Source: Corynebacterium yudongzhengii (GTDB lineage Bacteria > Actinomycetota > Actinomycetes > Mycobacteriales > Mycobacteriaceae). From it: a stretch of DNA of 64,000 bases. The notes under the pieces are model-generated. The model searched no databases and was not told where the DNA came from. It saw only the letters and a list, made by a program, of their open reading frames with translations. Position 1 is the stretch's first letter; every line of letters begins with the position of its first letter. The DNA lies in assembly GCF_003065405.1 (NCBI RefSeq), contig NZ_CP026947.1:1798001-1862000 (forward strand). Direction: 5' to 3'. Shown here piece by piece: positions 23,344-32,842 of this stretch. The translations under genes were made by a program, and so were the position numbers.

Positions 23344-24939
23344 ATGGCTACCGAAGAGCTCAACGCGATCGAGATTGAGATCGCCCGCAACCGACTGTCC
23401 TCCATCGCCGAGGAGGTCGGTTCCGCCCTCATCCGCACCGCCTACTCCCCCAACATCAAAGACCGCCGCGACTGCTCCGCCGGCCTCTACGCCCCGGATG
23501 GCACGCTGATCTCCCAGGCGGAGCACATCCCGTTGCACTTGGGGCTCATGCCGACGATGATCGCCAACGCGATCGCCGAATACGGCGCCGAGAACATCCG
23601 CGAAGGCGACGTGCTGATGACCAACAACCCCTATATCGGCGGCTCGCATTTGCCCGATGTCTGCGTGATCAGCCCACTGTTCTACGACGGCGAGCTCATC
23701 GCGCTGGTGGCCACGATGGCGCACCACGTCGACGTCGGCGGCATCGCGCCCGGTTCCATGGCCACCCACGCCACCGAGATCTTCCAGGAAGGTATCCGCA
23801 TCCCCACGATGCGGCTCTTCGCCGCCGGGCAGATCCAGTCCGAGGTGCTGGCGCTGTTGATGATGAACATCCGCACCGCCGAGAAAACCCGCGGCGACCT
23901 CATCGCCCAGGTCTCGGCGAACCGTTTGGGTTTGAGGCGCATCCACGAGCTTGTCGACGACTGGGGCGTGGACGGCTTCCACCGCGCCTGTGACTCCCTG
24001 TTGTCCTACTCCGAGCGGCGCACGCGCGCGGCGATCACCAAGCTTCCCGACGGCACCGGAACCTTCACCGACTACCTCGAGCACAACGGCCTTTACGCCG
24101 CAGAGATCCCCATCACCGCGACGGTCACGGTGGCAGGCGATCAGGTCACGGTCGATCTCTCCGAGACCGCCGACCAGGTCGACGGCGCCGTGAACTGCTC
24201 CTATGCCGTCGCCCGCTCGTGCGCGGCCTATGTGCTGAAGGTGCTGGCGGATCCCACGCTGCCGTCGAACGCTGGGCTGACCCGCCCGATCGAGGTGATC
24301 ACCCGCCCGGGTTCACTCGTGCACGCGGAGTTCCCGGCGCCGGTCGCGCATGGGAATACGCAGACGTCGCAGCGGGTCGTCGATACCATCTTCGGCGCGT
24401 TCAACGAGTTCACCGAGCACCTCGTGCCGGCGGCGTCTTCAGGCAGCATGTCGATCGTGACCATCGGCGGTATAGATCCGAAAAACGGCACCTATTACTC
24501 GTATGTGGAAACCTACGGCGGCGGCCAAGGTGCCAACCCCGATGGACCCGGCGCGTCGGCGACGCACACCCACATGTCGAACACGAAGAACACCCCGTGC
24601 GAGGTCATCGAGCGCGAATACCCCTTACGCGTCGAGCGCTACGAGATCGTCCGCAACTCCGGCGGCTCGGGCTTATACCGCGGGGGCGAGGGCCTGCGCC
24701 GCTCGCTGACGCTGACCCGCGGCAAGGCCACCGTCGTCGCCGGCACCTCCCGCGTAGCCACGCGGCCGTGGGGCTTAAACGGCGGCGGCGACGGCGGCCC
24801 GGCGCGCGTCGAGGCGCGCACCAACGGTGAGGTGCGCGAACTCGAATCCATGGGCTCGCTGCAGGTGGGTGTAGACGGCACCGTCACCATCCAGACCGCC
24901 GGGGGCGGCGGCTACGGCGAACCCGAGGCCGGCAGGTGA
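23344..24939 (+). CDS. hyuB: Hydantoinase/oxoprolinase subunit B (HyuB)
   Basis: A 531-residue HyuB-family partner of HyuA. Typical blocks are RTAYSPNIKDRRDCSAGLY, TNNPYIGGSHLPDV, ATMAHHVDVGGIAPGSM, a mid-protein NTQTSQRVVDTIFGA block, and the C-terminal RNSGGSGLYRGGEGLRR. The metal-binding His pair in AHHVDVGG is conserved. Start ATG 23344 lies four bases after the hyuA stop. Its stop overlaps the GTG start of dctP (GTGA), so synthesis of enzyme and transporter is coupled. Confidence 0.92.
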   Translation: MATEELNAIEIEIARNRLSSIAEEVGSALIRTAYSPNIKDRRDCSAGLYAPDGTLISQAEHIPLHLGLMPTMIANAIAEYGAENIREGDVLMTNNPYIGGSHLPDVCVISPLFYDGELIALVATMAHHVDVGGIAPGSMATHATEIFQEGIRIPTMRLFAAGQIQSEVLALLMMNIRTAEKTRGDLIAQVSANRLGLRRIHELVDDWGVDGFHRACDSLLSYSERRTRAAITKLPDGTGTFTDYLEHNGLYAAEIPITATVTVAGDQVTVDLSETADQVDGAVNCSYAVARSCAAYVLKVLADPTLPSNAGLTRPIEVITRPGSLVHAEFPAPVAHGNTQTSQRVVDTIFGAFNEFTEHLVPAASSGSMSIVTIGGIDPKNGTYYSYVETYGGGQGANPDGPGASATHTHMSNTKNTPCEVIEREYPLRVERYEIVRNSGGSGLYRGGEGLRRSLTLTRGKATVVAGTSRVATRPWGLNGGGDGGPARVEARTNGEVRELESMGSLQVGVDGTVTIQTAGGGGYGEPEAGR

Positions 24940-26024
24940 GGGCGCTGAGCGTGCGGCGGGTGGTGGCGCCCGTCGTCACCTGTGTCTTAACCGCCGCCAG
25001 CCTCGTGGCCTGCGGCGGGCGCGGCGCGCAGGATACCTATCAGCTGCACTACACCACGTATTCCAGCGGCGATTCCGATCAGACGCGCACGGTGCAGGCG
25101 TTCGCCGAGGAGGTCGAAAAGCTTAGCGACGGCGCCGTGACCTTCCGCATCCACCACTCGGGCAGCCTTCTCGACGGCGACGAGACCGCCATGGCCGTCA
25201 CCGACGGGCGCGCCGATCTGGGCCAGGTCGCCTCCATCTACGCGACCTCGGATCTCCCGCTGTTTACCCTCAGCGAGCTGCCCTTCGAGGTGCACAACCC
25301 CGAAGCGCACATGCGCTCGCTGCAAAGGCTGTACGAAGAGAACGAGGAATACCGCGAGAGCTTCGAATCCCGGGGCCTGCGCATGCTCTTCCCGCTGCCT
25401 CTGGGCAACGCGATGCTGGGGCTGGCCTCCGCGGCCGCAGCCCCAGGTGAGCTCGCCGGGCGCAGCATCCGCGCCTCCGGGCTGGCCGCCGAGGTGCTTC
25501 TCGACGCCGGCGTGGACCCCGTCGCGCTCGGCGCGGGAGAGATCTACGAGTCCTTATCGCGCGGGGTGGTCGAAGGCTATATCCTCTCGATCGCGAACCT
25601 GCCGACCTACGGGCTCATGGATGCCACACCCCAGGTGGTGGATCCGGGCATGGGCGCGTGGGCGTCGTCGATCGTGGTGATCAACGAAGACCTCTACCAA
25701 TCCATGCCGACCGAATACCAGGACGCCATCCAGCAGGCGGCGGCGAACACCATCGACTTCGGCCTCAACGAGCTCGACTCTTTAAGCGACGAGGCCTGTA
25801 GCGCCCTGGCGGAGACCGGTTCCGAGTTCCGCGCGTTTTCGCCGGAGTCGGTCTCCGCTTGGCGGGACTCCGCCGGCGCCGCCGAGGACTGGGTCGCCGA
25901 AAACGAGCAGAAAGGCTTCGACGCGGCCGGCGTCCTCGCGCACTACCGCGAGATCGCCGCGGCGGAAACCGCTGCCAGCGATTATGTCGCACCTCTTCAG
26001 CGTTGCATCGAGGAGCACTCATGA
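24936..26024 (+). CDS. dctP: TRAP transporter substrate-binding lipoprotein (DctP family)
   Basis: A 362-residue binding protein of a TRAP carboxylate transporter. The signal peptide VVTCVLTAASLVAC is a lipobox type. The mature part has the DctP pattern AFAEEVEKLSDGAVTFRIHHSGSL and GRSIRASGLAAEVLLDAGVDPV; the family Arg that grips a carboxylate is probably the one in GRSIRASG. GTG 24936 overlaps the hyuB stop. Context suggests the ligand is the HyuAB substrate or product. Confidence 0.9.
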   Translation: MRALSVRRVVAPVVTCVLTAASLVACGGRGAQDTYQLHYTTYSSGDSDQTRTVQAFAEEVEKLSDGAVTFRIHHSGSLLDGDETAMAVTDGRADLGQVASIYATSDLPLFTLSELPFEVHNPEAHMRSLQRLYEENEEYRESFESRGLRMLFPLPLGNAMLGLASAAAAPGELAGRSIRASGLAAEVLLDAGVDPVALGAGEIYESLSRGVVEGYILSIANLPTYGLMDATPQVVDPGMGAWASSIVVINEDLYQSMPTEYQDAIQQAAANTIDFGLNELDSLSDEACSALAETGSEFRAFSPESVSAWRDSAGAAEDWVAENEQKGFDAAGVLAHYREIAAAETAASDYVAPLQRCIEEHS

Positions 26025-26524
26025 GCACTGACTTTCCGAGGTGGCTGAACAGCCTCACCCGCCTACTCAACCTCCTGGCCGCGCTGTTGTTGCTCGGGCT
26101 GATGCTTTTGACTGTCGCCGACGTCATCGGACGCAACTGGCTCGGCGGCTCGATCCTCGGCAGCGTGGATATCTCCACTCTGTTGCTCGTGGGCATCGCC
26201 TTTCTGGGGCTGGCCACCGCGGAGATCACCGGCAAGCACGTCTCGGTCACGCTTGTAGACGACAACGTCGGCCCCCGCACCCGCACCGTGTTTTCTATCG
26301 TGCGCCTGATAGCGCTCGCGGTGCTCGGCGTGCTGATGGTCTACGGCCTCGCCGAGTCGGCGTATAGCGCCTACGAGCGCCAGGAGACGACGAATGCGAT
26401 TCTGCTGCTGCCGACGTGGCAGACGAAGGTCGTGCTGTGTGTCTCCTTCTTGTTGTTCTTCGTCGCGGCTCTGATTCGGGAAGCCGGCGAGCTGCGCGGG
26501 TGGTTGCGAGAGGAGCCGGCGTGA
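26021..26524 (+). CDS. dctQ: TRAP transporter small permease subunit (DctQ family)
   Basis: A 167-residue protein with four predicted membrane helices (about residues 15-35, 48-66, 90-110 and 125-147), the size and layout of DctQ. LTVADVIGRNWLGGSI is family-typical. ATG 26021 overlaps the dctP stop (ATGA). It should bridge binding protein and large permease. Confidence 0.88.
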   Translation: MSTDFPRWLNSLTRLLNLLAALLLLGLMLLTVADVIGRNWLGGSILGSVDISTLLLVGIAFLGLATAEITGKHVSVTLVDDNVGPRTRTVFSIVRLIALAVLGVLMVYGLAESAYSAYERQETTNAILLLPTWQTKVVLCVSFLLFFVAALIREAGELRGWLREEPA

Positions 26525-27900
26525 TCGTTCCGACCTGGGTGATCGTCACCGTCGTCCTGGCGCTCTTCCTCGGCCTGCTCGCCGTGCGTCTGCACGTCGG
26601 CCTGGCGCTCGCGCTGACCGGCGGCGTGGGTGTGGTGCTCATCCGCGGCATGGACGCCTCGACGAGCGCGATCGCGAACCAGCCCTACTCGGTCTCTGCG
26701 GATTTCTCGCTCACGGTCATCCCGCTGTTCATCTTGATGGGTGTCTTCGCGATCCGCTCCGGGCTGGCGGACGCCGGTTTCTGCCTCGCCTCTGCCCTAC
26801 TCAGGCGCCTGCCGGGCGGCCCGGCGCTGGCCTCTTTGGCCGGCTCGGGCCTGTTCGCGGCGGTCACGGGCTCCAGCGTGGCGACGGTCGCCACCATGGC
26901 CAAGGTCTCCACCAACGCTATCCGACGCGCCGGCTTAAACATCCGCTTGGCCGCCGGTGTGGTCGGCGCGGGCGGTACGCTCGGGGTTCTCATTCCGCCG
27001 TCGATCATTCTGGTGCTCTACGGTGTTGTGACTGGTGAGAGCATCGGTGAGCTGCTGTTGGCCGGCATCGGGCCGGGCTTGCTCACTCTCCTGGCCTACG
27101 CCGTCACCGCGATCATCCTGGTGGTGTTCTCGCGCAGGAGGCGAGGTGTCACAGAACAGGAGGATCTTTGCCCTGGTGAGGGCGGGTCGACGAAGGCCGT
27201 GGCCGAGGACGACGCGAATCCTTATTCGGCACGCACTCTCATCGGGGTGGGCTATTTGGCGGTGATCTTCGGCGTCTCGATCGGCACAATCTACGCCGGC
27301 CTGGCCACCCCGACCGAGGCGGCCTCGCTCGGCGCGATGGCCGCGCTCATCGTGTTGCTTCTGCGCATACGGCCCCCGAAGTGGGCGCGTGCGGTGAAAG
27401 ACTCTCTCACCGAGGCGATCGGCCTGACGTCGATGACCTTCCTGCTCATGTTCGGCGCCGGCGTCTTCACCTACTTCCTGGCGCTCTCGGGGATCACCTC
27501 GTCGATTGTGGAAGGCGTGCTCGGCGCGGAGATGAACCCCTATCTCGTGCTGATCATCTGCCTGCTGTTGCTGCTCCCACTGGGGATGTTTCTCGACGGC
27601 ATCTCGATGATCCTCATCGCCACCCCACTACTGCACCCGATTTTGACCGGCTATGGGTTCGAAGGCATCTGGATCGGCATTTTGATTGTCAAGGTCGCCG
27701 AGATGGCGCTGATCACCCCGCCGGTGGGCATGAACGCGTTCGTCTACGCCGGCTCCGTGCCGCAGGCGCAGCTAAGTACGGTCTTCCGCGGGCTGGTGCC
27801 GTTCATCCTGGCCGACATTGTGGTCGTGGCGATCCTGATTATGGCACCCGACATCGTTACCTTCCTGCCCGAGATGTCGAGTGCCGCGGAGGCGCAGTAG
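26521..27900 (+). CDS. dctM: TRAP transporter large permease subunit (DctM family)
   Basis: The sodium-coupled transport channel, 459 residues with about 12 membrane segments. Family blocks include the VIPLFILMGVFAIRSGLADAG region, GVLIPPSIILVLYG, ATPTEAASLGA and MALITPPVGMNAFVYAG. The GTG start at 26521 overlaps the dctQ stop. A non-conserved hydrophilic loop (RRRRGVTEQEDLCPGEGG) sits in the middle. It is the last gene of the hyuAB-dctPQM operon. Confidence 0.92.
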   Translation: MIVPTWVIVTVVLALFLGLLAVRLHVGLALALTGGVGVVLIRGMDASTSAIANQPYSVSADFSLTVIPLFILMGVFAIRSGLADAGFCLASALLRRLPGGPALASLAGSGLFAAVTGSSVATVATMAKVSTNAIRRAGLNIRLAAGVVGAGGTLGVLIPPSIILVLYGVVTGESIGELLLAGIGPGLLTLLAYAVTAIILVVFSRRRRGVTEQEDLCPGEGGSTKAVAEDDANPYSARTLIGVGYLAVIFGVSIGTIYAGLATPTEAASLGAMAALIVLLLRIRPPKWARAVKDSLTEAIGLTSMTFLLMFGAGVFTYFLALSGITSSIVEGVLGAEMNPYLVLIICLLLLLPLGMFLDGISMILIATPLLHPILTGYGFEGIWIGILIVKVAEMALITPPVGMNAFVYAGSVPQAQLSTVFRGLVPFILADIVVVAILIMAPDIVTFLPEMSSAAEAQ

Positions 27901-27924
27901 GTGGAGGTTGACCGGGCCTGGCTC

Positions 27925-28502
27925 TCACACCTTCACTGGCAGCGTGGCGTACAGATTGTCACAGCGATCAATGAACGCTTGCGTATCCGGGGCTGTGATC
28001 GTGGCTAATACGCACCAATTGGACGGGTTGTCATGCCGACACGCCTTCCCCGGGATAGCCGAGATAGTCACGTCGACGACTCCGGCGGCTAAGTACTCCG
28101 CTGCACTCGGAACTGTACGAATCTCGCCGTCTTCATGCGGGGAGATGTGGAGCCAACCAGCCAATTGATACTTCGCTGGGTCGCTGTTAAGGCCCGGCTC
28201 CAGCCGGAACTCCACTCGCATCCACGCCTCAATAATGTCTACACCAAAGGCAGCATGGATTGCCCGAGGTACACCTCCACCAGCAAAACGAGTAGCGACT
28301 TCGGAGATATACGCCTGCCCAGTAGCGTCCACGAAGAACTCTGCGTGGGTGACACCGGAGCTCAACTGCATGGCCTCGCCAAACTTCTTCATCATGTCCT
28401 CGAAGGTGGCGTACAGGCCGGCATCTTCGACAGGCGAGAGAATGATTGAGCCGTTCCGCGCTGGGTCTTTCAGGGCGAGCAGCCTGGGCACCAGGTAGCG
28501 GA
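27925..28502 (-). pseudogene. ATP-grasp ligase, N-terminal half lost
   Basis: About 190 C-terminal residues of an ATP-grasp enzyme. VTHAEFFVDATGQAYISEVATRFAGGG is the usual metal- and ATP-binding core, followed by a C-terminal lobe. The frame is open into the IS256 end at about 28502, and the N-terminal half is not found on the far side of the element, so it is lost. Biotin carboxylase-like and dipeptide ligase-like (BacD type) enzymes share this pattern, so the substrate is unknown. It is convergent with dctM. Confidence 0.8.
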
Positions 28503-29939
28503 GTAATGCCCCTTAAGGTGGTGTAACTCGGTGGCCGAGATCGTCTGCAGATTCGTGTTGTGCACGGATGTAGAGCGGCCACCGTGTGATCCTTCGAGTC
28601 AACCGTCTAAAGAATCCTCGAATGGAGTCATCACGATGACCGCACCTCATATTGTCGACCCTGCCGGCCTTCTTGGCCAAGCCCTCGCCGAGGCGTCGCC
28701 GGATCTGATGCGCGAGCTGCTGCAGACCATGATCAACGCCTTGCTGTCCGCCGATGCCGACGCCGTCTGCGGGGCGGAGTGGAACGCCCGCTCTGCCGAG
28801 CGCACCAACTACCGAAACGGCTACCGCCACCGCCCGCTCGATACGCGGGTTGGCACCGTCGACGTGGCGGTGCCCAAGCTGCGGTCGGGGTCCTACTTTC
28901 CCGAGTGGCTGCTCGAGCGCCGCAAGCGTGCTGAGTCCGCGCTGATCACCGTCGTGGCGGATTGCTATCTGGCCGGAGTGTCCACCCGCCGCATGGACAA
29001 GCTGGTCAAGACCCTGGGCATTGACTCACTGTCGAAGTCGCAGGTCTCCCGCATGGCCGCCGACCTGGATGAGCAGGTCGCCGCGTTCCGGCACCGGCGC
29101 CTGGATGAGGCAGGGCCGTTGACTTTCGTCACCGCCGATGCGTTGACGATCAAGGTTCGGGAAAACAAGCAGGTCGTCAAGGCCTCGGTGCTGCTGGCCA
29201 CCGGGGTCAACGGCGACGGGCACCGCGAGGTGCTGGGCATGCAAGTGGCGACCAGTGAGACCAAGGCCTCGTGGAACACCTTCTTCGCCGACCTGGTCGC
29301 CCGCGGCCTGGGCGGCATGCGGCTGGTGACCTCTGATGCGCACGCCGGCCTCGTGGATGCGATCTCGGCGAATCTGCCCGGAGCCGCCTGGCAGCGCTGC
29401 CGCACCCACTACGCGGCGAACCTCATGGCGGTGTGCCCGAAGTCCATGTGGCCGGCCGTGAAGGCCATGCTGCACAGCGTCTATGACCAGCCCACCGCAG
29501 ACGCCGTCAACGCCCAGTTCGACCGACTATTGGACTACACCGAGCACCGGCTGCCCGAGGTCGCCGACCACCTCGGTGACGCTCGAGAGGACCTGCTCGC
29601 CTTCACCACGTTCCCCGACGACGTGTGGCGGAAGATCTGGTCCAACAACCCCACCGAGCGGCTCAACCGCGAGATCCGCCGCCGCACCGACGTTGTAGGG
29701 ATCTTCTCCAACCGGGATGCCATCGTCCGCCTCATCGGCGCCGTCCTGGCCGAGCAGACCGACGAATGGGCCGAAGGACGTCGCTGCCTCGGCCTCGAAG
29801 TCCTGAGCCGATGCCGACTCGCCCTGACCACCGACACCAGCTCGCAGACGGAGGTAAACACCGACCCACTGATGCAACTACCCGCCTGAGCACCAACGAA
29901 GGATCAAAAACCAGTTACACCACTACCAGGGGCTTGACC
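28502..29939 (+). mobile_element. IS256-family element, second type
   Basis: About 1.44 kb bounded by imperfect inverted repeats whose inner parts read GTGGTGTAACT at 28519-28529 and, inverted, AGTTACACCAC at 29913-29923. The flanking CCCCT and GGTCAAG portions extend the ends. It holds one intact transposase gene and is related to, but clearly diverged from, the copies at 1-2917. It truncates the ATP-grasp gene. Confidence 0.85.
28636..29889 (+). CDS. IS256-family transposase
   Basis: An intact mutator-type transposase of 417 residues (start ATG 28636, MTAPHIVDPAG). It shows NYRNGYRHRPLDTRVG, the first Asp in FVTADALTIKVRE, the second in LVTSDAHAGL, WQRCRTHYAANLMA, and the C-terminal [19 protein letters not shown] block with the conserved Glu. 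It is homologous to the transposase at 1577-2821, differing throughout, so it is a separate IS type. Confidence 0.92.
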   Translation: MTAPHIVDPAGLLGQALAEASPDLMRELLQTMINALLSADADAVCGAEWNARSAERTNYRNGYRHRPLDTRVGTVDVAVPKLRSGSYFPEWLLERRKRAESALITVVADCYLAGVSTRRMDKLVKTLGIDSLSKSQVSRMAADLDEQVAAFRHRRLDEAGPLTFVTADALTIKVRENKQVVKASVLLATGVNGDGHREVLGMQVATSETKASWNTFFADLVARGLGGMRLVTSDAHAGLVDAISANLPGAAWQRCRTHYAANLMAVCPKSMWPAVKAMLHSVYDQPTADAVNAQFDRLLDYTEHRLPEVADHLGDAREDLLAFTTFPDDVWRKIWSNNPTERLNREIRRRTDVVGIFSNRDAIVRLIGAVLAEQTDEWAEGRRCLGLEVLSRCRLALTTDTSSQTEVNTDPLMQLPA

Positions 29940-30058
29940 CTGAGCTGGTCATTCTCACGTAACCGATTCATTAAATTGTGAACGCCGGACGTAAAATTAT
30001 GAGGGTTTTCTTTACACCCACCGCCCATCCGAGCTCCTTAGATGAAGGGACATGCCTC

Positions 30059-31573
30059 ATGAGCACCGCAGTGTCTCCTGACGTTGCAGAAAAGAAAAAG
30101 GAAATAAGTCACTTCAAACCGGCATATCTCGGATTGGCTTTCGCCGTCCTGATCGGTATCTTGCTTCTGCCGTTACAAGGCACCGGTGAAACTCCGCTCA
30201 CGCAGCAAGGTCACATAGCCCTAGCGTTATTGGGCTTTGCGGTTATTTTGTGGGTCACGGAGTCGGTCTCCTACCCTATTAGCGCTATCATCCTGACTGC
30301 TCTGATAGCTATCCTTATTGGGTTCACGCCCAGCGAGGAAGATCCAAGCACCGTCACAGGCACGTCCAAAGCTCTTGGGACAGCCCTAGATGGTTTTTCA
30401 AGCTCCTCCGTGGCGCTGGTCGCCTCGGCCTTGATGCTTGCGGTCGCAATGCAAGTCACCGGTCTTCACCACCGCATAGCACTAGGCATTCTCAGGATCG
30501 CCGGGGAGAAGACATCCCATGTGCTTGTTGGCACGATCATGATCTCTATTGTGCTGGCCTTCTTTGTTCCTTCCGCTACTGCCCGCGGTGGCGCTATCTT
30601 GCCTATTTTGCTCGGCATGATCGCGGCTTTCGGCGCAGCGAAGACCTCAAACTTGGCTGCCCTCTTGGTCATTTGTGCGGTTCAGTCTATTTCTATTTGG
30701 AACGTGGGCATCAAGACGGCTGCTGCGCAGAACCTTGTAGCTATCGGTTTTATTGAGGAGAGCTTGGGTGTTCAAGTGACGTGGGGCCAATGGTTCCTGT
30801 GGGCAGCCCCGTGGTCCATCCTGATGTCTATAGCGCTGTACTTCATCATGCGCATGAGCATTAAGCCTGAAACTGACCGCCTCGCCGGTGGCCGCGATAC
30901 TATCAGGCAGCAGCTTGCTGAACTCGGCCGAATCAAGCGGGAAGAAATCGTCCTGATTGTGGTTTCTGTTCTGCTGCTGTTGTTCTGGGCAACGGAAGGA
31001 ATTCTCCAGCCTATTGACTCAGCCACCATCACCGTCTTGGCTATCGGTGTCTTGTTGATTCCACGAGTTGGTGTGTTCAACTCGTGGAAGGATCTAGAGC
31101 AGAAAGTGGACTGGGGTACTCTTCTCGTTTTCGCTATCGGCATTTCACTCGGTTCACTACTTCTCAAGACGGGTGCCGCTCAGTGGCTATCTAACTCCCT
31201 CTTTAGTGCCTTGGGGATCGAGAACTTCCCTCTCCTTGCCACCATCGCACTGGTTACGGCGTTTACCATTGTCATCCACTTGGGCTTTGCTTCTGCTACC
31301 TCGCTGGCTTCGGCCTTGATCCCAATCTATATTGCCCTTGCCGCAACCCTGCCGGTCCCTGACCAGGGGCTGGGGTTCATCATCATCCAGCAGTTTGTCA
31401 TTTCCTTCGGATTCCTTCTGCCTGTCTCCGCGCCGCAGAACATGCTGGCCTATGGAACGGGTACGTTCACCACGAAACAGTTCCTTAAAGTGGGCATCCC
31501 ATTGACCCTGGTGGGCTACGTATTGGTACTCATCTTCTCAGTCACGTACTGGAACTGGCTGGGCCTAGTGTAG
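30059..31573 (+). CDS. DASS-family (SLC13) anion:sodium symporter
   Basis: A 504-residue membrane transporter with about 12 helices. It belongs to the divalent anion:sodium symporter family, which carries dicarboxylates, citrate or sulfate. Features include LLPLQGTGETPLTQQGHIALALLG near the N-terminus, FVPSATARGGAILPILLGM (first SNT-like motif region), and the second repeat with HLGFASATSLASALIPI. ATG 30059 follows AAGGGACATGCCTC. Base composition is visibly less GC-rich than its neighbours, and it lies directly after an IS256 element, which suggests acquisition. The substrate is unknown. Confidence 0.85.
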   Translation: MSTAVSPDVAEKKKEISHFKPAYLGLAFAVLIGILLLPLQGTGETPLTQQGHIALALLGFAVILWVTESVSYPISAIILTALIAILIGFTPSEEDPSTVTGTSKALGTALDGFSSSSVALVASALMLAVAMQVTGLHHRIALGILRIAGEKTSHVLVGTIMISIVLAFFVPSATARGGAILPILLGMIAAFGAAKTSNLAALLVICAVQSISIWNVGIKTAAAQNLVAIGFIEESLGVQVTWGQWFLWAAPWSILMSIALYFIMRMSIKPETDRLAGGRDTIRQQLAELGRIKREEIVLIVVSVLLLLFWATEGILQPIDSATITVLAIGVLLIPRVGVFNSWKDLEQKVDWGTLLVFAIGISLGSLLLKTGAAQWLSNSLFSALGIENFPLLATIALVTAFTIVIHLGFASATSLASALIPIYIALAATLPVPDQGLGFIIIQQFVISFGFLLPVSAPQNMLAYGTGTFTTKQFLKVGIPLTLVGYVLVLIFSVTYWNWLGLV

Positions 31574-31593
31574 AAAGCATATGTTTAGTCCCC

Positions 31594-31625
31594 AAGCGCC
31601 GCGAGACCTCATACTCGCGGCGTTT
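31594..31625 (+). terminator. Intrinsic terminator after the DASS gene
   Basis: AAGCGCCGCGAG at 31594-31605 pairs with CTCGCGGCGTTT at 31614-31625 in a 12-bp stem with an 8-base loop, followed by a T-rich stretch. It lies about 20 bp after the stop. Confidence 0.7.
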
Positions 31626-31639
31626 GTGCTTTGAGGAAG

Positions 31640-32225
31640 CAAAACGTGCGTGAAAAGTGAGCCCTGTCTGAAGTCTGTTTCCAGCCCTGAGCCCTACGCC
31701 GAGTACTGCATAAGGTGGGGCAAACCACTTGTAGTCCCCGTTTCCTTTGCAGGTCCTCAACGCACCTTCACATCGCCCAGGTGAGTGAGGTTGTTTGCAC
31801 GCGGTGTCTTATTCTGCCCCTGCAACTCGGCGATAGATGAGGTCTGCTCAGGTAATGTTCGGGCTAACTGCTTGTCATCCGCGATGGGAACGGGAAACTC
31901 CTACGAAGCGCTGATCACAAGAACGGCAACAGTTGCACTATCGCCGTGCACCCTAGTAGTGGTGTTTTACTTGATGAGGGTACTTAGTACGTGACGGGCA
32001 TCCTCGATACTTACATTCGGGTGGTTTCCCGAAGTCTTTTAATCGCGCTAACCTCGCCATTTTTAAGAAATTCTTGGTGCAGAGCCGATTTCTCTTCTGG
32101 GCCGATTTCCAACGGCTGATCTCGATTGAGGGTGTCAACGCACCACCCACCGCACCCAACCAGCGGGCACCTATTCGCCCAGAAACCGCCTCTGACAAGC
32201 CAAAACCTCGCTCGGAAGGCAAAAC
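31640..32225. other. Intergenic stretch with a possible small gene remnant
   Basis: About 590 bp between the DASS terminator and ssrA. A plus-strand frame ending at 31994 reads GTGNSYEALITRTATVALSP and then a hydrophobic end (TLVVVFYLMRVL). It looks like the C-terminus of a transporter, but I cannot assign it and no start is evident. Otherwise I see nothing coding here. Confidence 0.3.
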
Positions 32226-32258
32226 AAAAGAACGCTCACTTTGTATCAAAATGAGCGT
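32221..32258 (-). terminator. Intrinsic terminator of ssrA
   Basis: On the minus strand ACGCTCA and TGAGCGT (32252-32258 and 32232-32238) form a stem followed by TTCTTTTGTTTT. It follows the tmRNA 3' end within 6 bases. Confidence 0.75.
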
Positions 32259-32263
32259 CCTAG

Positions 32264-32649
32264 TGGTGGAGCTGCCGGGAATTGAACCCGGGTCCTCCAG
32301 CACGTCGCCAGGGCTTCTCCGTGCGCAGTCCGAAGATGATCTCTGCTCGGCCCTCCGGCGTGGTCGGACTCCGTTCCGGATGATGGGCCCAGTCAGCGGT
32401 ATGAGGTCCCCACCGGCCCCGCTGACGCGGCCGGAAGGCAAGTCACTTTAGTCGATGCCAGGGTCCGGGCCAGTGACGAGCCCGGTCTGACAGACACGCG
32501 GTCGCTGCAAGTTAGGCAGCGAGGGCGTAGTCACGCTGAGAGTTCTTCTCGGCGCTTATCAAGTTGCTGCGACGCTTACGGTGGTCTCCAGCCTGCACCG
32601 GCACGCTTCCCCTGGCTTCATGTCCGGAGTCGAAACCTAAATCAGCCCC
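32264..32649 (-). ncRNA. ssrA: Transfer-messenger RNA (tmRNA)
   Basis: tmRNA rescues stalled ribosomes together with SmpB and tags the broken product for proteolysis. The acceptor stem pairs GGGGCTG at the 5' end with CAGCTCC before ACCA at the 3' end. The T arm GGGTTCAATTCCC and the 5' GGTTTCGAC and GGCTGGAGACCACCG elements are typical. The tag frame at 32512-32553 encodes AEKNSQRDYALAA and then TAA, with the LAA degradation signal. Its partner gene smpB lies 2.7 kb away on the same strand. The length of about 386 nt is normal. Confidence 0.96.
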
Positions 32650-32842
32650 TCGTCCGTCTGCTGTGGCGGGGATCGTGCGATCGCACCATCAGCAGGAGAA
32701 CTAACTATACCTCTTGACACTCTCAGATACAACAGGCAGGCTTTCCGACGTTCGGTTCCCGCAAGATGGGGGTGTACTTCCACAGGAGCCCACCCACCCA
32801 TATAACATGTAGTGCACTTCACAGTCGACGATTGGATGTCCG

